In this document: positions 1 to 11,172 of the stretch, one piece after another
How positions within the stretch are numbered: position 1 is the stretch's first letter
How the letters are laid out: each line of letters begins with the position of its first letter
Assembly: GCA_019321725.1 (NCBI GenBank)
Contig: CM033106.1
Coordinates: forward strand, 31,608,118-31,672,117
From: Paulownia fortunei
Taxonomy: Eukaryota; Streptophyta; Magnoliopsida; Lamiales; Paulowniaceae
Length of the DNA stretch: 64,000 bases
Direction: 5' to 3'
The notes under the pieces: generated by a model
What the model saw: the letters and a program-made list of their open reading frames with translations, nothing else
What the model was told of the DNA's origin: nothing
The model's database searches: none
Position numbers and translations under genes: made by a program

Positions 1-2045
1 CACATCCACTGTGTGATGCTCTGACGACAAATCCAGGCAATCAAGAAGACATTCTGGTGAGAACTGATCAGCAGTTATGTAGCGGTAGATGATATCACCC
101 AGACAATCTCTTCCATTCTGCAAGAGAAATTTTATGCAAAGAAAAATGCAGTTAAGAAATGACTACTCTATCGGCTTGCACAATTATTAACACAAATTCT
201 ATCAACATGTGTTAAAGAGAACAGCTTAAAAATTTATGAGAAAGTTAGCGAATCCAACATAACTCTCAATCCAAAATTTGTATAATGAGGTAATGATTAT
301 CGATTAACCAGAATAGACCAAAAGAAAATGCAAATTGACAATTTGGAAGCAACAAGCAGGCGCAGCCCCTGTAGGTCATATATCTTCATGAACTGTTAAA
401 GTACAATAGGGAACTAGGTATGACATATTGGAAATTCTGTTGCCCAATGTAATGCACACGAATGAAATAGTTTAATCATTTTTCTTCAAAAATCAAAGAA
501 ACTTGCAGCTAGTTGGGGTACATTTTTTATAGGCGATCCATGCTAGTTTTACCAAGATGAGTAAACAAATGGAAAAATCACCTTGGGTAAGGTTTCCATG
601 TACGCAGTTGGAATATCCATCTCAGCAAGCACATTGCTATTTATGGCCAAGGCTGCCTTCAGTATCTGGTTTGTGCAATCCCTGCACTGCTGCAACCTCT
701 TCCTTGAATCATCTGACAACCCCTTTCCAGGAACTTTAGGGCATGGAAGCCACCACTTCTCTTCCTGTCTAACTGAAGGCCTCCCACACAACACACCTGA
801 TGAATACTTATCGCAATCATCCACAACAATCCCGCGATCAACATACCAAAACTCCATATCCCGAAACCCATCAAGAATGCTAATCAACATTGCATCGAGC
901 TTCTTGAGTGCTGGCAAATTCATATATAAATCAGAACGCGGTCTTGTTGCCATTACCTCATATGTGCCGCCACCAGGAAATTGCTGTATTGAGGGAACAA
1001 GTTCCACAATCGAATCACTCACAGATAAGAGCCATTCCATCTCTCTGCACCACATTGCCTTCTTTTGTGGAGCCATTGGCTCCAGCCTCCACAGTTCCCC
1101 AAATACAGTAGCTACAATTCCAAAAAAGATTTAGATAAAAAACAACCAGACCACAAGAAATTTTACTGCTACATGTATGCACACATAAATTAAGCGGACA
1201 TGTGTATAAAGGGAAATACCAGAAAGATTGGTAATAGCATTTGAAATGGCTAGCGCGGTACAAACTCCTTTACCCCCTCCAGACATGTCTTCACCAAGAA
1301 GAAGCTTAGCAAATCTTTCCTTCATCATCTCAATTTCTATAAATGTGTCAAAATATAACAAAGATTTCAGAAAATAATTATGATTTTCAGAAGCCCAATC
1401 TACTGATTATATCATACACTAGTAAGAACAAAGTTGTACGATACACATGCACCGACTACGACTTTATGCATAAATATAAAAAATGAAAAAATGCATAAAT
1501 TCAGTGCAGGACATTAAGAGGCGCATAATAGATCAGTGAATCCAAAAGCTTGCAACAATAGAATTGATGTATAGCATGACTACCTTTACGATTAAGATAT
1601 GTAGATATGCAGATATGCAGAAATCGATCTATATTTCTTAAGTTAAAATGCTAAAAGCTGCATTACAATCAATTAAAACAGTATAAAACTCAAATTCTAA
1701 GCGACATTTATAGAGTATCAAACTAACTTCAGTGAAGTCAACATTACAATTTTTTATAAAATAAGCAAGCTGCAAGCACAAACCGGACAAATCAGAGCCA
1801 CGTTTCTGCGGCTTCTCGTCCCAAACCACCACATCCTTGCCTCCGATCACAGGGAAATTGAACGTCGGCGTCAAAGGCGCCGAACTCCCGGCGGCGAACG
1901 GAGAAAAACCAGCGGAACTCGACGCGCCGCCGGCCTCATCCTCCTCTACATCATCATTCGAGCTCTCCGACTCGCTAACGTCTGCGCTCAGGCTGTAGCT
2001 CCCACACCTCTCCTCGCTCCCCTCCTCCGAAGAGACACTCCCCAT
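1..2045 (-). CDS. ROPGEF: RopGEF (PRONE domain) guanine nucleotide exchange factor, 5' part
   Basis: Plant-specific activator of ROP/RAC small GTPases; the PRONE domain promotes GDP release at the plasma membrane during polar growth. Four exons read on the minus strand: 2045-1784, 1336-1220, 1111-582 and 117-1 (open at the window edge), all with GT-AG borders and matching phase; 342 residues are visible. The N-terminus is short, acidic and serine-rich ([20 protein letters not shown], then ADVSESES), as in RopGEF1-like members. PRONE signatures follow: [66 protein letters not shown], and [20 protein letters not shown] in the last visible exon. The residue after AMW is Cys where relatives I recall have Arg. 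The rest of PRONE and the C-terminal tail lie beyond position 1. Family assignment is secure; the exact subfamily member is not. Confidence 0.93.
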
Positions 2046-5000
2046 CGTTTGACGGTTTGATGAAAGCTAAAAATGAGTGTTAAAATACAGAGATCTCAGA
2101 TGTACATTTTCGTCACTCCACATACAGAAGCAAGCATAGCTATGCCGTTACCAGAAATGTCGTTTCAGATAATAGTGGTGGTGAAGGAAGTGGAGAAGGT
2201 GAAGAGTGGAAAAAGTAAAAGCAGACAATTATAAAAGCAAAGCAGCAGGTTCTCTCTCACTCTACCCAACCCTTCCACCTTCCTTTCTCTCAGTATATGT
2301 ATAGGTGTATGTAATTGTCAGATGACGGCGTTAACAGGGAAGGGTCATTTTCTTAAGGACTTGACGACAAAGGTACTATTGTTGTGTGCTACGCTGCAAA
2401 ACGGCGTTAGCAGTAGTGGCTGTGTCTTTGCAATGACTTAACGACGAAATAGGTCATTTTTGGTTCCATGCCTTGTTGCCACGTCGGCAGGGGCTTTTGT
2501 ACTTGCATTACCACCTACCAAAATTATGAAATTTGCGGCAAATGAAGAAAATAAATCCAATTTATTTATTTACCAGGTAAAAATGAGAGAATGAAAAAAA
2601 TAAGAGTGACATAGGAACCAACAAAAGAATAAGAGTAGAACTTACAGATTACTATGACTCACGAGGTAGTAATACTATATGAATTTAGAACAGAGATCTA
2701 TGAATCTTTTGATACAAATATATCCTTACTCATTTTTTATTGTTGTGCCATGTGTTTTTACTATTTTTTTATTTATTAAATCCAAAAATTCAAATTACAA
2801 ATTACAAATTACAACAATATTATTTTATTTAGATTATAAATGTTTAAAGATATGGTGTATGTCACCACAATTACTATAGTAGAATATAAAATGAATGTCA
2901 ATTCAATTAAGAATTTATAGTTTCCTATTTAAATAAATTTGTGACAATCATACTTCCATGCCAAATTACTTGCAAAGAAAAAGACCAATAAAAGTTTCAA
3001 ACTCATTAATGTCCTTTTATTTTGAAACATTGTGACATAAGAAGATTGCATGTTTACCAATTTGCTGATAATGGTTTAAATTCCTCCAAATTGCATTTCA
3101 ATTCTTCGTTCATGTGCGTGTAAAATTTGCCGCTGGCTTATTGATGTATCCAATTATAAAAAATACCAAATGGACTTCTTTGGGGAAAAAAAGAGGAATA
3201 AGAATAAAAAAAATATTTAAAGGATAGTTGTAGTAGTCGATGCATAGTATATATGAGATCAAATATTAAATTATTTAATTTATTTTAAAAAATATTTTAT
3301 TATTTAGCATGAATATTATAAACAAAAAAAATCCTAATTTAGTTATTTTTAGAGTTGAAGGTTGCAATTCAACAGTATTAATATTTTCTCATTAAAACCC
3401 ATCTAATTCACCAACAAAGTATACGGTCTGCAAGTAGAAATAAAGATATTTCCGGGTTGTAAAAGGTAAAGGAAAAAAGATTGAAGGATGTTGTGCGTTT
3501 GGAAGGAATCGGGATGGCATTGCGTGTGAATTAGACGAAACGGCGTGTTCTTTTTTAAATAATTCGAAAAGGGTGAGAACAAATAAGAAGCGGGCGTTTC
3601 CATGATAAGAAAGAGGGGCTCCCTTTCCCAGGCGTTGGATCGGAGAATTCGGTGGGATGTGTGTTGACTGACTTTCCTTTTTTTATCTTTTTCTTTTTGT
3701 GTGGAATCCATCGAAATCATATATTTATAGATTTAAAAATAAAAAATAATTGGCTTTTTCTTAAAAAAAAAAAAGAAAACGAGTATATGTACTTTATAAT
3801 AATTTGAATTTCCATCACAAATTCCAACTTCATTACAAACTCCTGTATAAAACAAGGGAAACAAAAATATATATTCATTTTTTGATATTATCTTATACAA
3901 ATAAAACAAACATTTATTTGGAGGAGAACTTGTATAATTATTGATATTTCTATTTCAAGAAAACATGAACTACCCTACAAAACTTGTCCATATTTAATTT
4001 ATGAATGCCCTCATAGTAATAACATTTATTTTTTAGAACATGAGTTGTATGATAATTGGTATTTTTATTTAAAAAAAAAAACGGAACAAATCTATTAAAT
4101 TAGAATAAAACATGTTCATATTTAAAATACATAAAATCTCTGTAGATTGATTTTTTTTTCTGTAATAAAACTAGTACTAAAAAGATCCTTATTCACCCTG
4201 TCAAAATAAAGAGGCAACATTCGAATTTTCGAAAAAATCTCATGGACAAACAACAAAATGATTGTAGATTGTACTTGAGCTTCTAATTTGGGCATAGATG
4301 ATGAAATGTGAGACCCCGATGCTCGCCAGTCATACGAGTCTTTGGATTCAAAATCAAGAATCGATTCATTGGGTGACTGCGTTTGCTTGGGCAGCAGATT
4401 TCGCCCACGTCAGAAAATCAATTCAAGTTTTGACTCATGGGACTCGACTTAACTTTTTGGGCTCATTATTGGGTTTGGAGGGCTCCACATGATTGGAGTA
4501 GATGAAGGTTTGTTTTTGTTGGAAAGGGCACATGAGTGAGCCGTAGCCATTAGGGGCTGAACCCCTTAGGTCGGCTGGTCGGGTAGTACATTTTGTTCTT
4601 GGACCCTAAGGGAGTAGCTGGTTGGGTGGGTGTTCAAAACATCTTTCTAGAAAAATAATAAGTTGTTCATATGGTTATTTATAGTTTGATAGCTTGCAAA
4701 TTGTCATGTTTGCTTCCTCTAAAATAAAAGTATTATTTGTATGAGGTAAAAAAAATTTATAATTCAAGATAATAAAAGAAATGCTATCAAATTGTGATTC
4801 TCATTTGAATTTAAAGAGTATAAATATGTTCTTCTATTATAATTTATCTTACACTTGTGTGGCGTAACAAATTTATCATATTCATAAATTTTTTAATTTG
4901 TCTCAAATTCAATAACAAAAAGTATTTCTACTTCTTTTTTATTTTATTTTATTTATTTTTATATTTCTCTCTCTTTTTTTTTTTTTTGGGGACGTGGTTG

Positions 5001-5642
5001 TAAGGAAAATGTATATGGATGAGGATCTTATCAATAATTCATACTTTGAGATTTTAACGTTTTAATTATTATGAATGGAAAGAATTGTTTATTGATAATT
5101 AAAAGAGATAATCAATCCCCACGATTTTAAGTAATTGATACCACTGTTACTTATGTCGCGTTGATTCACATGCATAATCAAATGTCTGACCCTGACTGCC
5201 GTTCAATATTCCAATTAATTTTGCCTTAATTTCCGTGTTCGGGCCGGGCCTACATGTATTGAGAGCCTTTTAAAATTTTAATGACTTCTCTATCTATTTA
5301 TGTCAAAGAGCAACACTACTAAAGTGGACCTTTCATTCCGTGCCAGGCAATTTAATTGGTCAATTTTTAGTTGGCTCTGCACGTTCTGGCATGTGAAGCA
5401 CTTGGCTAATGACCAGCCACCTTATCAACATAACAAATTGATGGAAATTGGAAGAAATGGATAGAAACTGATATATTTTTATTACAAATAGCAACTAACA
5501 TGGCAAAACAAAAAATACAGAATGTTATATGGGCAAAATAATAGTTGAGATCCCAGCCCACATATTACTATATAAGAATTATAGAAGGAAAATAGAAAAG
5601 ATGAAGAGTTGGTATTATGTTTTTATATATTGGTCTAGATGA
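2046..5642. other. Intergenic, AT-rich; RopGEF upstream region
   Basis: About 2046-2350 is the RopGEF leader and promoter side, with pyrimidine-rich CT stretches near 2250-2290 and no clear TATA box. From about 2520 onward it is mostly AT-rich, with short homopolymers (T run near 4973-4987). Open reading frames here, for example around 3403-3720 and 4298-4492, have no recognisable motif and atypical composition. I see no gene. Confidence 0.6.
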
Positions 5643-6356
5643 GTTGCAACTAGACCCGACAACGGGTCGGAAATTGACGGTGGGTTGGGATTTTCCGACC
5701 CTTAGCTGTAACCGGCCCTTGTCGGTTACGGTTCAGTTCCAACCCTTGCTTTTAATTTTTTTTTAAATAGTTATGTTTTGAAAAATTATTATTTGTTATA
5801 ATTCTACGAAATTACAAGTTTTTAAAAATAAAAAAAGAATTTGAAGTTTTAAACTTAAATTTGAATGAAAATTTTTAAACTTAAATTTGAAAAAAATATT
5901 ATTAATTTTTGAACTTAAATTTTAAAAAAATATTGTTAACTAAAGTTTAAATTATTTAATATTCTAATTATAATAAACTTAAAAAATAAAAAAGATGTAT
6001 CAACTTGAAGTTTTAAATTTTAAATTTAAATTTCAATAAAAAAATTACATTTAAATTTTAAAAAAATATTAGCTAAAATTTAAATTATATAATTGAAAAT
6101 AATTTGAAAAATAAAAAAAAAGATTTGAACTTAAATTTAAATTGTAACGACCATTTATTTAAATAAAAAATAAAAAATCGAACCAAGCGGGTCCACGGTT
6201 GGGGTTTCTCCAACCCGTAAACGATCCTTGATCTTAAGAGCCGATTACGAATCTGAACCGTCGATCCATGGTCAATGAGTTTCAACCTGTTGACCACAGA
6301 CTAGTTAAGGACCAATTTTGATTCTGATCCGATCCGTGGTCGAGTCTAGTTGCAAC
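5643..6356. mobile_element. 714-bp terminal-inverted-repeat element, hAT/MITE-like, non-coding
   Basis: The first bases (GTTGCAACTAGACCCGACAA, continuing CGGGTCGG) and the reverse complement of the last bases (GTTGCAACTAGACTCGACCA, continuing CGGATCGG) match at 25 of 28 positions, giving a ~28-bp terminal inverted repeat. Subterminal GGGTCGG/GGTTGGG-type words occur at both ends; the core is very AT-rich with repeated short units resembling AACTTAAATTTGAA. No transposase is encoded. Ends rich in CGGGTCGG recall non-autonomous hAT elements of eudicots; that class call is inference. No convincing target-site duplication is visible (left flank CTAGATGA, right flank AGTAAATA). Confidence 0.75.
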
Positions 6357-7141
6357 AGTAAATATAAAATGGGAAAAAGAAAAAGTTAAGAATCAATATT
6401 GATATACTGATTTGATAGAAAGAGTTCGGGGAATGTTTTAATATAATTTAGGTGTTTTGGAGAAATATTTTGGGAGAAGGAATAGATAATGAATTTATTG
6501 AAAAATACGATATATTAAAAGAAAAATGTATTAAAAAATATAATATATTTTTAAATGTATTTTGAAAGAATAAATTGAAAATGATATTGTTTTGGTAGTA
6601 TATAATATATGTATGCCTTTATGCTATACAACAACTAATCAACTATGTACAGATATTTAAAAAATCAATCTTTCAACTTTAATGCTATATAAAGTTGTCA
6701 TTTACAGAAGGAACTATTTTGAAATTACTTTTAACAAAACAAATTGACTTAATTTTGCGCGTTACAGTCATAGCCCGACAAATGTGTGACAAGATTAAAA
6801 CAAAAATGGGCCGACAATATTTTGGGCCACACTTTCCCAACTCGTAAGCTGAATTTACACAAAAGCCTTAACACTGAACAATGAGCCATGATATGTGGGC
6901 TGAAGCCCAGAATGTAGGCCAAGTTTCGACCGCCTCTCTCTCTCTCTTTTTTTTTTTTTTTTTTTCTGTTTTATCTGCCTTTTCAATTTAGTTCCTTATC
7001 GGTGAACGATTATCGGTAGCGTAAGCTTCAATTCAATTCGTCAACCCCTTGAATAACCTAATCCCAAAATCTTTTCAGATTTCTCCAAAAATTCATTGTA
7101 AATAGCGGATTAATCCCGGAAAAAGGAAATAATCGTTGAAA
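6357..7141. other. Intergenic; upstream region of the CCDC124-like gene
   Basis: AT-rich, then less so from about 6760. It contains the CT/T tract at 6934-6965 and the leader of the following gene. No TATA box was identified with confidence. Confidence 0.5.
6934..6965 (+). repeat. (CT)7 microsatellite running into a T19 tract
   Basis: A CT dinucleotide run passes directly into about 19 T residues, roughly 180 bp upstream of the start codon at 7142. CT-rich tracts near transcription starts are common in plant promoters and leaders; a regulatory role here is inference. Confidence 0.8.
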
Positions 7142-9122
7142 ATGCCGAAGAAAATGGGAGTGAACAGCAAAGCCGAAGAGGCTAGGGCTCGAAAAAGCGC
7201 CACCGACGCCGATCGCAAAGAGCGTGAGACCAGGGAAAAAGAAGACCAGTACTGGCGCGAAGCCGAGGGAGCCAAGTCGCGAGCTGCCAAGAAACGCGAA
7301 GAGGAAGCCGAGAAGCGAGCCGAGGCCGCCGCCAAGAAAGCCGAGGCGCGCCGATTAGCCGAGCAAGAAGAGAAGGATCTCGAGAAAAGCATGAGGAAGC
7401 CGGATAAGAAGGCAAATAGGGTTTCAGTGCCCGTGCCAAAGGTGACGGAGGTGGAGCTGCGGCGGCGGAAGGAGGAGGAGCAAGCGGCGATGCAGCAGCG
7501 CGCGGAGGAGGAGAAGAAGAAACAGAGTCGAACTGCGGATGAGGAGGAGTACGAAAGGATGGTGAGCGTGGTGAATACTAATCGTGAAGATTCTATTATT
7601 GAGGCGAGGACGGTGGAGGAAGCTATTGCGCGGATGACGGTGGGGGATAGTTTGCCGGTGGATAAGCATCCTGAGAAGAGGCTTAAGGCTTCGTTCAAGG
7701 TATGATTTAAAATTCCAATTTTCTCGAGTTTTGTATTTATTTTGATTTTAGTCATGATTCAGGGTTAGTGAGTTGTTGTATGATTCAAGAAGGGAAGTAG
7801 GAAGTTTATACTTGGTTTCTCATCGCACGTGTTGATATTTAGATGTTGTAATTGCAAATCAGATGTTTTAGCTGATTTGTCCTGTTTATAGGCTGTTACA
7901 TCATTGTGTAACTCTGTCCCATTGTTCATATTTTGGCTTTTCGAGTTAGCTTGTGTATTGATGCATGACCTTTTTGCTGAACTTATGGTTGTAGGCTTTT
8001 GAAGAAGCTGAGCTTCCAAAGTTGAAGGAAGAGAAACCAGGTCTAACACACACTCAGTACAAGGATATGATTTGGAAACTCTGGAAGAAATCTCCTGACA
8101 ACCCCCTTAACCAGGTAAAAAGCTGATTTATATTGAATAAGATGATTGCAAAATCTTGCAGTTGTGGTGACGATAATAAGATGCAGAAAATTAAGCTAGA
8201 TTTAGATAAGGTGTAGACAAAAAGTTTCTGGTTACGTAATCATATTTAGACGTCGAAGCTGCAATGGAAGTATAATAATCATTCTAGCGTAGATTTTGCG
8301 TGGACCAATTAGTGGTTTTATAGATATAATGTCAGATCCATCTTGGCCTTTAAGTTGGTTTTTATCCTTTTAGACATATTCTGTTGAGTTTGAGAGGTGA
8401 TGCAAAGAAGACAAATGATAAAATATGGCAGGAAAGATAAGATATGTGTCTATAGGACATGGGCCAAATGAAATTGGAAAGTGAAGCCCTTCCATGAATT
8501 TAAGCTGGTGAGGCAGCTGCTGCCTGTGAACCACTTGCCCTGAATAAATTATTTCTTGTTTATGTATGGATTTAAAATTAAATATGACATTGAAATGAAG
8601 ACAAGTAGAGTAACCATTTTAAAGGGACAGCATAATCATACGCGTCAGAACGCTTGAGACAGTGAGACCTTAAATTCATTGTTTAGTAGTAGCCTGCCAC
8701 AGGTAGAAGGGGAAAATAATGGAGTAATTGCAGCATTTGACAGTCTGTAATATAAGATTGTACAATTTCTAAGTAATTATTTAGTATCGGTGAATTTCTT
8801 GTGGAATACTTTGTCTACAATGAGAAAATTAAGGCCTGTGATGCAACAGTGAACTTTACTTCCACTCATTGCCTTTCTCTGTGTGCTCATCATAAAGAAT
8901 GGAAACATCCCTTTCTTAATATCTAGAGTGCCCAAGCACATGCCTTCTTCTGTAAGTAACTTTTTAGGTATACCTTGAATTGCAAGTGTTGATCCATACT
9001 CCTTTGACAATATGCAGAGCCTTTTGGTTGCTTAAGTCTTTATATCGTTGTTATGGAATCATACTTCTAACACTAGTTGGTTTCATCCCAATTTGAATAT
9101 GCAGATTGCTGACCAGTCGTGA
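7142..9122 (+). CDS. CCDC124-type coiled-coil protein
   Basis: Conserved eukaryotic coiled-coil protein of the CCDC124/Oxs1 family; mammalian CCDC124 is known as a ribosome-associated and midbody protein, and the plant role is less defined. Three exons: 7142-7699, 7995-8114 and 9105-9122, GT-AG borders, all in phase 0, giving 231 residues. The start MPKKMGVNSKAEEARARK is typical of the family. Residues ~8-145 are a highly charged Lys/Glu/Arg/Ala coiled coil. The conserved C-terminal block spans exons 1 and 2, with SIIEARTVEEAI, HPEKRLKASFKAFEE, THTQYKDMIWKLWKKSPDNP and LNQ. The last exon contributes only IADQS and the stop, after a 990-bp intron; if that intron is mispredicted only the last five residues change. 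Promoter side carries a CT/T tract. No membrane segment or signal peptide. Confidence 0.9.
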
Positions 9123-11172
9123 GTGCTTCTCTTCATGAGAAGCCTGGTAGTTTTCCTTTGGGACTTGCCAAAAGTGAGCTTCAGTTTCATGTCTGTGTGA
9201 GTATATATTGACGATTACGCAAGACAACTTTGGTCTCCTGCTTCTCTCCTAAATTTGCAGTATCCATCTCAGCTTGATGCAATAGGTTGAGATAATAAAC
9301 CATACTTCGCAAAACCAATCTAAATAAGATCCTTGTATGATTATATTGATGCTTCTTAAGACACCTTTGGTTTTGGCAGTAAATGACTGCATGTAATCAG
9401 ATTTATTTGACTTGTAAAAGAAATAGTGGTTGAAAGATATTGTTGCTTCTATTAAAGACAATTCTGAAATTGTAACCTGGCAATTTGAATCACTGTTGAT
9501 TCTCATGGGGCATTGTTACTCATTCTATGTTTGGAACATAACAATTTGTAGTTGATGGTGTTGACTGAGCATGCAAGGATTGCTGTTTCTTCCTTCCTGT
9601 CTAATTTTTATATTTACTATTATTATTTTGTTATTTTTTTTTTCCTGGGTTATATTTTCTAATGGAAAGCGGTCTCGATTTTTGTTGTCGTCGTCGCCGT
9701 ATTGACATTTTGCATACTTGGTACTTAAGCCCTTGCTCAGATCTATTTCTTTTGCAGATTGCCTTGGTGAATTTGAGAATCTTTATGCAGTCAATTTTGC
9801 ATATCTTTAATCTATCTCTAGAGTGGGTGGTGGGGCATGACTTGTGGTTAAATTCAGTTTGTGTTTACATTTGTTACATAGGACACGCGTTTGAGAATAT
9901 GTTATTCACGGAGAGATATCTTTTAATCTCATAGGCCATAGGGTGTAGTGAGAAGGCTTGTGGTTAATTTGGTTTTCCTCCACTTTGGTTATCTAGGACA
10001 CGAATTGAGTTTCCTCTCTTTTTACCCATTTGTTGTCACCAGTGGAAGAGGGTGCTGGCCATGTCATATGCACTCAACATCACTTCATGGGTCTATGTTG
10101 CCACAACATTTTATTATGAAAGCGGGCAGCCTGTTTAGATGAAGATGGTCCCCTGAGGGCGGGCCATTCTACGCGCGTAATATGCATGTCAATATGGCCT
10201 TGGTGATCATTGAAATATGTCGATATGGCCTCAGTGATTTGTTTTCAACGATTGAAGCCAGCATAGTTTATCCATTATTGCGTTTCTATAAACTAAGATC
10301 ACTGCATATTGATGTGAACTCTGTCGTAGTAACTTTAAAACACATCTAAATGACAATGGCAATTGGCAACTCACCTCAAAGATCAAAATCTGTGAATGAG
10401 TTTTCACTTTACTTTTATCAGCTTATTTCTTCCTCTGATTTCTGTTAACTGCAGTTCGTGTTTGCACAAGAAAAGTGTGGTAGCTCTATTTGTTTTTGTT
10501 CTCTCACTTTTTGTCTGGTTGAGAATGTACTGGTGTTAAGTCTGATATTCCTTTGCATGTTGTCATGTGTTGTCGCCTTGCCGTTTCTGATTATACCACT
10601 TGCTAGCTGATCATTTTTTCCCATTTCCAATCTATTGAAACACTTATGAACTGCATTATGATGGAAAGATTTCTCTCACTTGTCATTGCTGGTCCATGGT
10701 TCATGTGCACTGCTTTGTCATTTCCATCTAATTGAAAAGAACAGACGGAAAGGGAAACAGAGCACGTTTTTATTAGTGGTGTTAAACCAATTAATGGGTC
10801 TACCTCGTGTTTGGTTTTCAAGAATAATGATCACGCCAAACCATGAGGAATTCACGTGGAACAGAATTTCGTGCAGATTTATTTCTTTCAGAGGGGAAGT
10901 TATGCCCAGTAATTAGCTATCGCCACCTGCTTGAAGTGGAGTTGTCGTTTCGTTTAATATTCTTACCAAACATCACTAAATGCTGAAACCCACTGGAATT
11001 TATGTAGAGGGGCCACAAATTCATTTTCAAGCTCGACGGAAATGTGAAAAAGACTAGCAATTTCGCAGATTCTCAAGCCAACTCTGAAATTTTGAACTGA
11101 GACTGTTTAGAAGAGTTCATTTTATTTTTGCAATGGGATGCTCCTTCTTTACACAAATCCCCTCTGTCTGTT
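9123..11172. other. Intergenic between CCDC124-like and USP-kinase genes
   Basis: Holds the 3' region of the first gene and the upstream region of the kinase. Several short open frames exist (for example 9662-9934, 10680-10916), but none shows a recognisable domain or splice continuity. An in-frame TGA at 11098-11100 bounds the kinase reading frame upstream. A non-coding leader exon of the kinase cannot be excluded. Confidence 0.5.

Noticed and set aside
583..1134. 183-codon plus-strand open frame
   Set aside because: Antisense to the RopGEF PRONE exon at 582-1111, whose protein is clearly conserved.
7093..7755. 220-codon minus-strand open frame
   Set aside because: Antisense to the low-complexity Lys/Glu-rich CCDC124 exon; it yields a Ser/Arg-rich artefact.
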